Source: Myxosarcina sp. GI1 (GTDB taxonomy: Bacteria; Cyanobacteriota; Cyanobacteriia; Cyanobacteriales; Xenococcaceae). From it: a stretch of 64,000 nt of DNA. Below the pieces are notes generated by a model. The model was not told the DNA's origin. It worked only from the letters and a program-made list of their open reading frames with translations, and searched no databases. The stretch lies in NCBI RefSeq assembly GCF_000756305.1, contig NZ_JRFE01000016.1:217132-281131 (forward strand). The letters are read 5' to 3'. Both the position numbers and the translations under genes were made by a program. Positions 46,021 through 55,132 of this stretch are shown one piece after another (the stretch's first letter is position 1; each line of letters opens with the position of its first letter).

Positions 46021-47352
46021 TTAAGTCAACTGATGATGTTCTTTTTTGCCCAAAAACTGATTTTTGTCTGGTAGTTCTGTCTCTAAATTTCGCAAGCGCG
46101 GTTCTCGGAAAGCGATCGCTACAGTTATTAAGTTAACTATTCCTAGCAGCACCAATAGTAAAGAAACACCTTGTCCCATGCCCGTATTTATAAATCTACC
46201 GACCAACTCGGCAACAAATCCATTACGAGCCATTAAAGGATTTAAAAAATTATCTACCAGAGGTCCTGCTAGCATATAGGCGCAAATTGCCAAAGATCTT
46301 TCTAAAGTCTGCTGTAAAGCAAATACACGTCCTTGCAAATGAGTGGGAACTTTGCTCTGCCAAATAGCTTGATTGAGGCTGACAATAATTGGCTGGGAAA
46401 ATAAATAGCCAAAAATACCGACTGCCAAAGCGAAAACTGATATTCTCGTACCGCCAAATAAGACGATCGCGCCTTGAAAACCAACAAAGCCAATAATTGC
46501 CAGGACGCGATTTTGTGGACCAGACCAAAAACTCATGAGAATACTACCTAAAAGCATTCCACAACCACCAATAGACAAAACTATTCCCAACTGTTCTGTA
46601 GAATTGGGTTCGTATAGCAAGGGCCACAAAACTATTTCCAGCATTCCCATCGTAAAGTAACTGACCGCAATAAACCCAATCAGACGCAATAATCCAGGTC
46701 TTAAAGCAATATAGTTCCAGCCAGAAACCGTATCTTTTAGTAATCGTTCGATAACTTGCTGTTTGGTTTTACGAGTTCTACGAAGATTGGGAAATTTGAC
46801 AAAGACGAGAGTCATAATAGCGATCGCAAAAGTAATTAAATCGATCGTTAAAATTGTTTCTAAACCAGTAAATTTCATTAACATCCCCGCAATGACAGGA
46901 GCGGCAATTTTGGCAATGGCAGAAGAAGCCTGAACCATGCCGTTAGCGCGACTTAAATTTTGTGGGGCAACGAGTTGGGCAATAGCAGCAATGTATGCTG
47001 GCTGTTGAAAACTATTAAAGCTTGAGGTAACGGTAACGGCTATATAGATATGCCAAACCTGTAAGTGGTTGGACGTTACTAACAGCAAGACGATAGTGGT
47101 AATTACGCCCGTACCTAAATCGCTGAGCATCATTGCGTTGCGGCGATTCCAGCGATCTATTAACACTCCTGCCAGAGGAGAAATAATCACCTTTGGTAAA
47201 TATATCAGCAGTATCGTCAGAGCAAATTGACTTATAGTTCCCGTACCGTGATAAGTTTGTTCCAAAATCCAAAAGCCTAGAGCAAATTCGGTTAGTTTGG
47301 AACCTAACAAAGAAACAACTTGTCCGATCCAAATAATTAAAAAAGTGCGCAT
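46021..47352 (-). CDS. MFS transporter (EntS-like group)
   Basis: 443 residues from the ATG at 47352; the frame is open to a TTG at 47403, but the first helix (LIIWIGQVVSLLGSKLTEFA) starts right after the ATG. About twelve transmembrane helices are present, with the family loop GVLIDRWNRRNAMMLSD between helices two and three. The sequence resembles the macrolide/enterobactin exporter branch (MefA/EntS). It may export a siderophore or drug; no biosynthetic genes are adjacent. Confidence 0.88.
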   Translation of the reverse strand: MRTFLIIWIGQVVSLLGSKLTEFALGFWILEQTYHGTGTISQFALTILLIYLPKVIISPLAGVLIDRWNRRNAMMLSDLGTGVITTIVLLLVTSNHLQVWHIYIAVTVTSSFNSFQQPAYIAAIAQLVAPQNLSRANGMVQASSAIAKIAAPVIAGMLMKFTGLETILTIDLITFAIAIMTLVFVKFPNLRRTRKTKQQVIERLLKDTVSGWNYIALRPGLLRLIGFIAVSYFTMGMLEIVLWPLLYEPNSTEQLGIVLSIGGCGMLLGSILMSFWSGPQNRVLAIIGFVGFQGAIVLFGGTRISVFALAVGIFGYLFSQPIIVSLNQAIWQSKVPTHLQGRVFALQQTLERSLAICAYMLAGPLVDNFLNPLMARNGFVAELVGRFINTGMGQGVSLLLVLLGIVNLITVAIAFREPRLRNLETELPDKNQFLGKKEHHQLT

Positions 47353-47780
47353 AAAGCACGAAAAAATATTAGTACATCTTGATGGCAATCGCTCAATCGA
47401 CAATTAAACCCGAACGAGTTATGTTATGAGACTAGATAAATTTACACCTCTATCTTTAGTTCGCGCAAGAGAAAAAAAATAAAATTCAGTAAAATTGGCA
47501 AAAATTTACATTATAGACGTGTTTTACGCATAAATTGCCAATATCATAGCTATTATGGTCAATTTTTATGCCCTATTCAATATAAACTATTCTATCTATA
47601 TAAATCGAAAATAGCGCTTGTTAGCAAATGAGACGTAAACTATAAACTAATTGCTTTTTAATAACTAATTATTATTATTTTATTATGCTGATGCTAAAGA
47701 ATTTTTTTCCCGTGTTGGTCACGGCGATGGGGCAGTCTATATAACAAGATCGAGCGGTATCTCTAAAAATATATAAGTAA
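47353..47780. other. Intergenic region between divergent MFS and DnaJ-TPR genes
   Basis: 428 bases, very AT-rich, including an inverted pair near 47499-47535 (TTGGCAAAAATTTA and ATAAATTGCCAAT). No coding region or RNA can be supported. Confidence 0.4.
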
Positions 47781-49079
47781 ATGGCAAGGGTTGAAAATTA
47801 TTATTTAATTCTGGAAGTAAGTCCAGATGCCAAATTAAAAGAAATTAAAGCGGCTTTTCGCCGTTTAGCTCGTCAGTATCATCCCGATCTAAATCCTAAC
47901 AATGATGAGGCAGCCGAAAAATTCAAACAAATTTCTCAAGCATACGACGTTCTTTCCGATGCTACCAAACGTCGTCGTTACGATCGTGACTTCCCTTTTC
48001 ATAAAACACAACCAAAAATTCAGCTAGAAACAGCTAGAGATTTTTATTTTCGAGGTATGCAGCGATCGCAAGCCAAAGAATACAGACAGGCAATTGAGGA
48101 CTATACACAAGCCATAACCCTAGAGCCAACCTTGATCGATGCCTATCTCAAAAGATGCGAAATGCATTATAAATTAAGCGACTATCGTGGGGTTTTAGAC
48201 GATTGTTATCAAGTCTTAGAAATCGATCCGCAAGTTGCCAAAGCCTACTATTATCAAGGAAGAGCGCGTTTTAGCCTGGGATATGTTCAATCGGCGATCG
48301 AGTCTTATACCACTGCTATTGCCCGTGAGAAAAACTACGCTCAAGCATATTACTATCGCGGTCTCGCCTATCAGGAGAGTAATCAAAATTTAGCAGCAGT
48401 TGAAGATTTGCGACAGGCAGCTAGACTGTTCAGAAAGCAAAATGATAACCGCGCTTACTATCGAAGTCAAAAAGTGATTCGCGACCTAACCGTGAAAAAA
48501 AGAAAGATCGACCGAATGTCAAATAGCTCTAATAATGCGATCGCCAATGCTTTGCTAGCGTTGCCCGTATATCTGGTCAATCCTGTAGGTGGATTGCTAC
48601 CTGCTTATTCTCGCATGAGAAGGAAACAGGCAATTCAAGTCGGAGTAATTTATGGCGTGTTATCCTCTGTCTGTTTTGTTATTAGCTATTCTATTTGGCA
48701 AGAATCCGAAATATCTATTTGGCTAAGGTTTTTTCTCGGGCTAATTCCTTTTTTTAGTCTCCTATTGTCAAATAGCATTATTCGTTCTTTTTATCGCAAT
48801 TCTGGTAGCATTTCCAGCGACTTTTTCATAGCGGGTACGGCTTTAATGCCAATAGCTTTTGCCTCGGTTTTTATTAGCCTGATTTATTCTTTTATCGCTC
48901 CTTTAATCGTACTACTATCGATTTCTGGATGTTGTTACACCATTTTTATTCTCTATGCAGGCTGCGCTCAAATTTTGAATCTTTCAGAAGCTCAATCGGC
49001 TTTTTCGACTACCGCAATTTTAATAATTAGTACGATGTTTTGCTATCTAGCTCTAGAAATATTGTTGTTCCAAATCTAA
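47781..49079 (+). CDS. DnaJ-domain/TPR/multi-pass membrane fusion protein
   Basis: 432 residues. An N-terminal J domain (about 5-68) has the HPD motif (RQYHPDLNP). At least three TPR units span about 85-230 ([40 protein letters not shown]). Several hydrophobic helices follow from about 250 to 430. J proteins recruit DnaK, so this looks like a membrane-bound co-chaperone that brings Hsp70 to a client at the membrane. No zinc finger is present. The specific client is unknown. Confidence 0.87.
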   Translation: MARVENYYLILEVSPDAKLKEIKAAFRRLARQYHPDLNPNNDEAAEKFKQISQAYDVLSDATKRRRYDRDFPFHKTQPKIQLETARDFYFRGMQRSQAKEYRQAIEDYTQAITLEPTLIDAYLKRCEMHYKLSDYRGVLDDCYQVLEIDPQVAKAYYYQGRARFSLGYVQSAIESYTTAIAREKNYAQAYYYRGLAYQESNQNLAAVEDLRQAARLFRKQNDNRAYYRSQKVIRDLTVKKRKIDRMSNSSNNAIANALLALPVYLVNPVGGLLPAYSRMRRKQAIQVGVIYGVLSSVCFVISYSIWQESEISIWLRFFLGLIPFFSLLLSNSIIRSFYRNSGSISSDFFIAGTALMPIAFASVFISLIYSFIAPLIVLLSISGCCYTIFILYAGCAQILNLSEAQSAFSTTAILIISTMFCYLALEILLFQI

Positions 49080-49114
49080 ATTTTAGTTTTGGCAGTTGCC
49101 TTCACTCGAACAAC

Positions 49115-49492
49115 TCAGCGAGTAGCTAAATGCTGACGCAAGCGAAGCAGACTAAGGCTTTGACCTAAACTTAGCGGTAAGATTGATATTCCTTCAAGCC
49201 GCGATTGTAGCCAGCCTTCACCCCAATACCATTCATGATAGCCATCAATACCTTTACCGAGCAACAGACGCAGACAATTATCTTCTACTAAGTCTACCTG
49301 ATGTTTAATTTCGATTATTCCTAAGAAACTACTAAAACTCGCTCCTGTTTTGAGTCGCGATGGTAATGAGGTAAAACGCTGGGGCCACATCCACTGTTTG
49401 AGCTGTTCGCCTTCTAGCAGACTATCGCGAATAGCTTCTGCCTGTGCCTCGATCTCAATTCGCAAATGACTTTGCTGAAAATTTCCTAGCAT
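49115..49492 (-). CDS. Small conserved protein, possibly SRPBCC-like
   Basis: 125 residues without signal peptide or membrane helix. The sequence LRIEIEAQAEAIRDSLLEGE followed by LKQWMWPQRF, FLGIIEIKHQVDLVEDNCLR and LLLGKGIDGYHEWYWG suggests a helix-grip fold of the SRPBCC group, but this is weak. Such proteins occur across cyanobacteria with no known role. It lies 35 bases from the stop of the convergent DnaJ-TPR gene. Confidence 0.65.
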   Translation of the reverse strand: MLGNFQQSHLRIEIEAQAEAIRDSLLEGEQLKQWMWPQRFTSLPSRLKTGASFSSFLGIIEIKHQVDLVEDNCLRLLLGKGIDGYHEWYWGEGWLQSRLEGISILPLSLGQSLSLLRLRQHLATR

Positions 49493-49864
49493 ATTGGTCT
49501 TAATATCTGTTTCTCAATTTATCTTAATTTTATAGATGTTGGCACGAAAATTCAGCATTCTTGAGACGTGTTTTTAATTTATAGCGGTTTTCAAACTTTT
49601 GTAGATAAATTTTAATAATTCAAAGTAATACAGCAATCTCAAACAAAATCAGAGAATATCTATTGCTTATTACCTGTTCCCGTCTTGGTGCGTTCCTTTG
49701 TGGATCGAAAATCGAGTAGGAAAGCTATAGCTAGTAACGAATACACATTTTTGTCATTTTTTGCCATGTTAGTTTGAACGGTTTTGAGGGAACTATAAAT
49801 AATAATTACCCTTTGTAATTGCTCGATGTTATTTTAGTTACTCTTCTTGTTGGGTTGACAAACC
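49493..49864. other. Intergenic region upstream of the chemosensory cluster
   Basis: 372 bases with no ORF or RNA. It must contain the promoter of the chemosensory cluster. A stretch at 49671-49715 (ACCTGTTCCCGTC...GTGCGTTCC) loosely recalls the dispersed repeats at 26.9 and 61.2 kb, but the match is short. Confidence 0.4.
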
Positions 49865-51031
49865 ATGCAATCAAAACAATATAAGTCGCAAGAATTAAGT
49901 TCTGTACTAGAAATTTTAAGTAGCCAGAATTTTTCAGGCACTTTTCATATAGAAACTCAGGGCAATTTTGTAAACACTTGCAATACTTGCGTTTTAATCT
50001 GGCGCAATGGCGAACTCGTATTTGGAGGATTAACAATTCCTAGTAATTTAAAATTTGCCGAGATGCTGGTTAAAAAGTTTAAACCAGATTTTATTAATGT
50101 TGCTATACAAACTGCTAAAGAGAGAGTCGATGACTCTACATCTTTTCGCGAAATTTTAGAGTTATTTGTCAAAATTAAGATTTTGACCTGGGAACAAGTT
50201 GAAAACTGTGTATTCAAAAAAATCGTGCAACATCTAGACCGCTTGTGGCAGTTTCCAGGAGTTGCTAAGTGGCAAACTACAACAGAGTTCGATCTTAGTT
50301 ATGGGGAAGATCGACATGGTTTGAAGTGGAAGACTCTGCAACAAGAATTAAATAAACGGCAACAAAAATGGAAGGCAATAGAAGATTTGGTTCCTTCAAT
50401 GAATGCAATTCCCTATAAAGTAGAAAATCTCGACAGGATTAATAATTCAACAGTAAAAGAACATTTACAAAAATATGTCAATGGCAGACGCAGTCTGTTA
50501 GCTATTGCCGAAAAAATAGATCGAGATCCTCTAGCAGTGGCTCAAACTTACTATAAGTGGGTAAAGCTCAACTGGATAGATTTTGAACAAAATACAACCA
50601 GAGATGGTTCGACTTCTGGTAGTAGCGATCGTACTCAGCAGACACCAGAAAATTCGGACTTGCCAATGATTCTTTCTGTAGATGATAGTCCCATCGTGCA
50701 AAAAAGTATCGAACGAGCTTTAAAAGAAGTTTATCGAGTAGTTTTGGCAGGTAATGCTAAAGATGCCTTGGCAATTCTCAATCGAGAACCAATTCGACTA
50801 GTATTACTCGATCTGACCATGCCAGATGTAGATGGTCTACAGTTTTGCAAAACGATTAAAAAAATTCCCAAATTTCACGATTTACCTATTGTTATGGTTA
50901 CAGCCAGAGATGGGTTGTTAGACAAAATGAAAGGTCATTTGGCAGGAACGGATAAATACATCACAAAACCATTTGAGCCAGAACAGTTAAGACAAGTTGT
51001 AAATAAATATGTCAATGCCAATGTTCTTTAA
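49865..51031 (+). CDS. PatA-type response regulator (DUF4388 plus REC)
   Basis: 388 residues. The N-terminal part (about 1-240) contains a DUF4388/PATAN-like region (SVLEILSSQNFSGTFHIETQ; LIWRNGELVFGG; ILTWEQVENCVFKKIVQHL). The C-terminal receiver (about 266-388) has DDSP, phosphoacceptor Asp near 318 (VLLDLTMPDVDG) and Lys (YITKPFE). Proteins of this kind (PatA, PixG, PilG of cyanobacteria) act downstream of CheA in motility by binding the pilus machinery. First gene of the chemosensory cluster. Confidence 0.9.
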   Translation: MQSKQYKSQELSSVLEILSSQNFSGTFHIETQGNFVNTCNTCVLIWRNGELVFGGLTIPSNLKFAEMLVKKFKPDFINVAIQTAKERVDDSTSFREILELFVKIKILTWEQVENCVFKKIVQHLDRLWQFPGVAKWQTTTEFDLSYGEDRHGLKWKTLQQELNKRQQKWKAIEDLVPSMNAIPYKVENLDRINNSTVKEHLQKYVNGRRSLLAIAEKIDRDPLAVAQTYYKWVKLNWIDFEQNTTRDGSTSGSSDRTQQTPENSDLPMILSVDDSPIVQKSIERALKEVYRVVLAGNAKDALAILNREPIRLVLLDLTMPDVDGLQFCKTIKKIPKFHDLPIVMVTARDGLLDKMKGHLAGTDKYITKPFEPEQLRQVVNKYVNANVL

Positions 51032-51102
51032 ATAAAAACTCTCGACTTGGGAATACTTAATTGTAAATCTTCGATGAAGTTAAATTAAATTTTTATTCTT
51101 AC

Positions 51103-52155
51103 ATGGAAAGTAGACCATATCTGATTTTTAGCCTGCATGGTTTGCCTTATGCCATTGATGCTAATTGCGTTAGAGAGATATTTTTGTTACCAGAGCTAAT
51201 ACCTGCCATTGAAGCTCCTAATGACATTATTGGTCTGCTCAATCTGCGCTCTCAGATTACGCCGATAATGCACCTGGATTTGCGCTTTGGACATCGTTTT
51301 GAAGGCTGCCATTCTAATGATTGCGTCATTGTAGTAGAGTCTCAAGGATTACAAATTGGTATTGTCATTCATGACGTAAGAGAAGCTAAATACATCGAGC
51401 CTCAATTAATTAAAACAGATTTATCTTACGGACGCGATCGCGATATTAATGCTGCTTTTGTAGCTGGCGTGGCGGAAATAGCAGATGAAGTAGTTTTCTT
51501 GCTTGACGTAGATAATTTAGTTCGCCATCGCGATCGAGTAGTAGCTCTAATCGAAGATGCTAGTGAGACTGAAGCGGCAGAATCTATCGAACCAAAGCCA
51601 GCAGGAAACTTTTACGATCTCTATTTTCCCCAGGCTACTGCTAAAGAAAGCGCAATTATGAGGCAAAGAGCCGAAAATTTGCGCATAGTTGCAGAACAGA
51701 CGGAAGATTCCGAACTAACGTCTCTAGCAGTGGTGGATATTGATGGCGAATATTTTGGTATAGATTTAGACATCGTTAGAGAATTTACCAAAATTGGCAA
51801 GATAACCTCAATTCCGCAATGTCCGAGTCATATTGTTGGCAATATGAACTTAAGGGGCGAAATTCTAACTTTAATCGATTTACGGCAGGTTTTAAATTTA
51901 CAGAGCGATCGCGCTCTGCAAGCTGGCTTTGCCAATCGCCACAATCAGGCAGCTAAAGCAGTGGCGGTCAATGTAGATGACGAGATCGCTGGCATTCTAG
52001 TCGATCGCGTTGTGGACGTAACTAATTGCCCTGCTGAAACTATAGCTCTTCCTCTGGCTTTAGATTCTAATAGCTCTAAGTACTTTAAAGGTACGACAAA
52101 CTATTCAGGCAAACCAATCGGCATTATTGACATATCAAAGATGCTGTCCCAATAA
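51103..52155 (+). CDS. Tandem CheW-domain adaptor
   Basis: 350 residues with two CheW folds: one at about 5-145 (LIFSLHGLPYAIDANCVREI; IIGLLNLRSQITPIMHLDLR) and one at about 200-345 (LAVVDIDGEYFGIDLDIVRE; IVGNMNLRGEILTLIDLRQV). CheW couples receptors to CheA. Two fused copies in one polypeptide might hold two receptors or receptor and kinase in one array. It is 71 bases after the PatA-type gene and 45 bases before the first receptor. Confidence 0.92.
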   Translation: MESRPYLIFSLHGLPYAIDANCVREIFLLPELIPAIEAPNDIIGLLNLRSQITPIMHLDLRFGHRFEGCHSNDCVIVVESQGLQIGIVIHDVREAKYIEPQLIKTDLSYGRDRDINAAFVAGVAEIADEVVFLLDVDNLVRHRDRVVALIEDASETEAAESIEPKPAGNFYDLYFPQATAKESAIMRQRAENLRIVAEQTEDSELTSLAVVDIDGEYFGIDLDIVREFTKIGKITSIPQCPSHIVGNMNLRGEILTLIDLRQVLNLQSDRALQAGFANRHNQAAKAVAVNVDDEIAGILVDRVVDVTNCPAETIALPLALDSNSSKYFKGTTNYSGKPIGIIDISKMLSQ

Positions 52156-52200
52156 GCGTTGGCGGTAAGTATTTAAATAAATTTATGCGGAAAAAATATT

Positions 52201-53553
52201 ATGAAAATTAGTACTCAACTATCTCTTACAGCAGCAGGGATTGTCGTGGTTGCTGTAGGTAGTATTGGCTCGGTATTTTTGGGAGCATCATCTGGTGATA
52301 GCCGCGTAGTTAACTATAGCGGTATTGTGCGCGGAGCAACTCAAAGATTGGTCAAACAAGAACTAACAGGACAGTCTAACGACAAACTGATTGCTAAATT
52401 AGACCAAATTGTCAACGGTTTGATAAATGGAGACGAAGAATTAAATCTGCCAAGAGCAACCGATCCAGAATATTTCAGCATCATGCTGGAAGTAGAATCT
52501 GCTTGGAATCAGTTGAAAGAGAATATTGTAGCTGCTAGAACCAATGAAGCCAGCGAAGCTATTCTCTACGAGAACAGCGAAGAATTTTTTGAATTGATTA
52601 ACAATGGCGTATTTGCTGCCGAGGATGCCGCAGCAGCAAAACTTAGAAGATTGAGAATAATACAGTTGGTTATCTTTGGGATTAACTTAATTATTATTGG
52701 CATTATTATTACTTTAACTCGCAGGATTACGGCTACTTTAAAAAGCCTAACTAGTGCGATCGCTTCTTCTTCTACAGAAATTGCTGCCACCATAGACCAA
52801 CAAGAACGAACAGTTGCCAGCCAAGCCAGTTCTGTCAACCAAACTACCGCTACCGTAGACGAGTTGGGTGCTTCTTCGAGACAATCTGCCGAACAAGCTG
52901 AAGCTTCTACAGCAGGAGCAAGTCAAGCTCTCTCTCTAGCCCAGGAAGGAGCGAGAACCGTAGAGCAAACGATGGCAGGTATTGAAAATCTTAAAGTCCG
53001 AGTCGGAGAAATTGCAGAGCAAATTATTAACCTCAGCCAACAAACAGGTCAAATTGCCATCGTCTCCGATCTGGTAGCCAATGTCGCCAATCAAACCAAC
53101 ATGCTGGCACTCAACGCCGCAGTTGAGGCATCTCGCGCTGGAGAACATGGCAAAGGATTTGGCGTTGTCGCCGACGAAATTCGCAAGCTGGCTGACGAAA
53201 GCCGCAAATCTGCCGAAAAAATCAATAACTTGGTCGTAGACCTTCAAGCAGCGATGAACAGCGCAGTAATGGTAACAGATGAAGGCAACAAAACTGCCGA
53301 ATCTAGCATTCAGTTAGCCAGGGGAACGGCAGAAACTTTTGTCAGCGTCAAAAATGCGATCGACGATGTATTTATCAATACGCAGCAAATTTCTCTTAAC
53401 ACCAAACAACAGGCGGTGGGAATTCAAGAAATTCTCTCGGCAATAAATGCTCTCAACCTAGGTGCACAGGACACTGCTGCTGGCATTAATCAAGTCAAAG
53501 TTTCTACTGCTAACTTAAGAGATTCTGCTAAAGATCTTCAAGAAATTGTCTGA
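52201..53553 (+). CDS. Methyl-accepting chemotaxis protein 1 (PilJ-like sensor)
   Basis: 450 residues. TM1 at about 7-27, a periplasmic segment of about 120 residues with YSGIVRGATQRLVKQELTG, which resembles the PilJ/NarX-like N-terminal domain, and TM2 at about 155-175. No HAMP domain is evident: the cytoplasmic coiled coil begins directly. The signalling tip [20 protein letters not shown] followed by [19 protein letters not shown] is standard. The sequence LAQEGA could be a methylation site. Its signalling domain is nearly the same as that of the next gene. Confidence 0.93.
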   Translation: MKISTQLSLTAAGIVVVAVGSIGSVFLGASSGDSRVVNYSGIVRGATQRLVKQELTGQSNDKLIAKLDQIVNGLINGDEELNLPRATDPEYFSIMLEVESAWNQLKENIVAARTNEASEAILYENSEEFFELINNGVFAAEDAAAAKLRRLRIIQLVIFGINLIIIGIIITLTRRITATLKSLTSAIASSSTEIAATIDQQERTVASQASSVNQTTATVDELGASSRQSAEQAEASTAGASQALSLAQEGARTVEQTMAGIENLKVRVGEIAEQIINLSQQTGQIAIVSDLVANVANQTNMLALNAAVEASRAGEHGKGFGVVADEIRKLADESRKSAEKINNLVVDLQAAMNSAVMVTDEGNKTAESSIQLARGTAETFVSVKNAIDDVFINTQQISLNTKQQAVGIQEILSAINALNLGAQDTAAGINQVKVSTANLRDSAKDLQEIV

Positions 53554-53623
53554 GCAGTTTTTAGAGTTATTTTTACTCTGCCTATAGTACTTTTGTTTCC
53601 GAATATATCTTCAACTAAATACT

Positions 53624-55078
53624 ATGAATAACAAAATATCCCTTAAAAATTATCGCCATCTCAAAATTTTAATTATTCCGATCTTTTTAACTGTATCTTT
53701 ATGTGGGGGTATGGGTTGGTACATCTTAGATTTATACAAAGCTTTTGCCAAACTCCAAACACAAGACCTAAACATCATTAATCTCAGCAACCGAATTGTT
53801 TATTTAGATGAGGTTTTGACTTCTAGCGCGCGTCTGGCAGCTACCACAGGCAACGAACGCTGGGAAAAACGTTATTTAGAGCAAGTTCCAAATCTCGATG
53901 CAGCACTGGCTGAGGCACAAGAATTATTGCCTAATGTGTTTGAAACTGAAGGGATGTCTAAAACCAATGAAGCCAATAATAAGCTGATTGCTATGGAAGA
54001 CAGAGCCTTTGAGTTAATCGGACAGGGAAATGCCCAAGCAGCAGAAGCTTTGCTTCTCAGTCCAGAATACGAAAAGCAAAAAGCAATTTACGCCGAAGGT
54101 TTGGCAGAAACTACTGCGGCTCTTAAAAACTATGTGGAAACGAATATCGCTCTAAAATCTCAAGGAGTCCGTTCGACAATTATAGCAATAGCGATTGCTT
54201 TAGTTGTCTTGCTGTTTTCTTGGCTGATAGTTTTGCGTATGATGAACCGCTATATTTTAGCAATTGAGGATGTGGGAACCACGATCGCTCAAACTTCTAC
54301 CGAAATTGCCACAACTTTAGACCAACAAGAACGCAACATTGCCAGTCAGGCAAGTTCTGTCAATCAAACTACCGCAACTGTAGATGAGTTGGGAGCCTCT
54401 TCCAGACAATCTGCCGAACAAGCCGAAGCCTCTAGTGCTGGTGCTAATGAAGCTCTTTCACTAGCTGAAGAAGGAGCGCAAATCGTACGACAAACTATGG
54501 CAGGAATGGAAAATCTTAGAGAAAGAGTGGGTGCAATTGCCGAGCAGATTATTCATCTCAGTCAACAGACCAAGCAAATTGCTAGCATTTCTGATTTAGT
54601 CGCCGAACTTGCCGACCAAACTAATTTACTGGCGTTAAACGCTGCGGTAGAAGCAGCACGGGCAGGTGAACATGGTAAAGGTTTTGGAGTAGTAGCTACT
54701 GAAATTCGTAAGTTAGCTGATGAAAGTCGTAAATCGGCTGACAAAATTAACGGCTTGGTAGGGGATATTCAAACGGCAATGAATAGCGCAGTAATGGTAA
54801 CAGATGAAGGGAGTAAAACCACTGAAGCTAGTATTCAACTCGCACAAGATACGGCACAGACATTTATCAATGTTAAAAATGCCATCGAAAACGTTTTTAT
54901 CAACAGCCAACAAATCTCACTGAATGTCAAACAGCAGGCGGTAGGAGTTCAAGAAATTCTGGCAGCAATTAATGCTCTCAATCTAGGTGCGCAAGATTCG
55001 GAAGTAGGAATTCAACAGGTTAAAGCTTCGGCAGACCGTCTACAAAACTCAGCAAATTACTTAAAAACATTAGTATAA
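53624..55078 (+). CDS. Methyl-accepting chemotaxis protein 2 (four-helix sensor)
   Basis: 484 residues. TM1 at about 13-35 and TM2 at about 187-208 enclose a helical periplasmic domain of about 150 residues ([39 protein letters not shown]), probably a four-helix bundle. HAMP is not obvious. The cytoplasmic domain repeats that of the preceding gene, with tip [20 protein letters not shown], but codons differ widely, so the duplication is old. LAEEGA occupies the position of LAQEGA in the first receptor. Confidence 0.93.
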   Translation: MNNKISLKNYRHLKILIIPIFLTVSLCGGMGWYILDLYKAFAKLQTQDLNIINLSNRIVYLDEVLTSSARLAATTGNERWEKRYLEQVPNLDAALAEAQELLPNVFETEGMSKTNEANNKLIAMEDRAFELIGQGNAQAAEALLLSPEYEKQKAIYAEGLAETTAALKNYVETNIALKSQGVRSTIIAIAIALVVLLFSWLIVLRMMNRYILAIEDVGTTIAQTSTEIATTLDQQERNIASQASSVNQTTATVDELGASSRQSAEQAEASSAGANEALSLAEEGAQIVRQTMAGMENLRERVGAIAEQIIHLSQQTKQIASISDLVAELADQTNLLALNAAVEAARAGEHGKGFGVVATEIRKLADESRKSADKINGLVGDIQTAMNSAVMVTDEGSKTTEASIQLAQDTAQTFINVKNAIENVFINSQQISLNVKQQAVGVQEILAAINALNLGAQDSEVGIQQVKASADRLQNSANYLKTLV

Positions 55079-55132
55079 CTACTCCTACTGACCAAATAGG
55101 CTCCTTTAACAGCAAATCAATTCTTTTTAGCC

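Noticed and set aside
46250..46528. Antisense and other-frame open frames inside the MFS gene
   Set aside because: They lie within a clear transporter gene and show only shadow translations.
52201..55078. Recent gene conversion between the two receptor genes
   Set aside because: Protein similarity is high, but synonymous positions differ widely throughout, with only short identical stretches.
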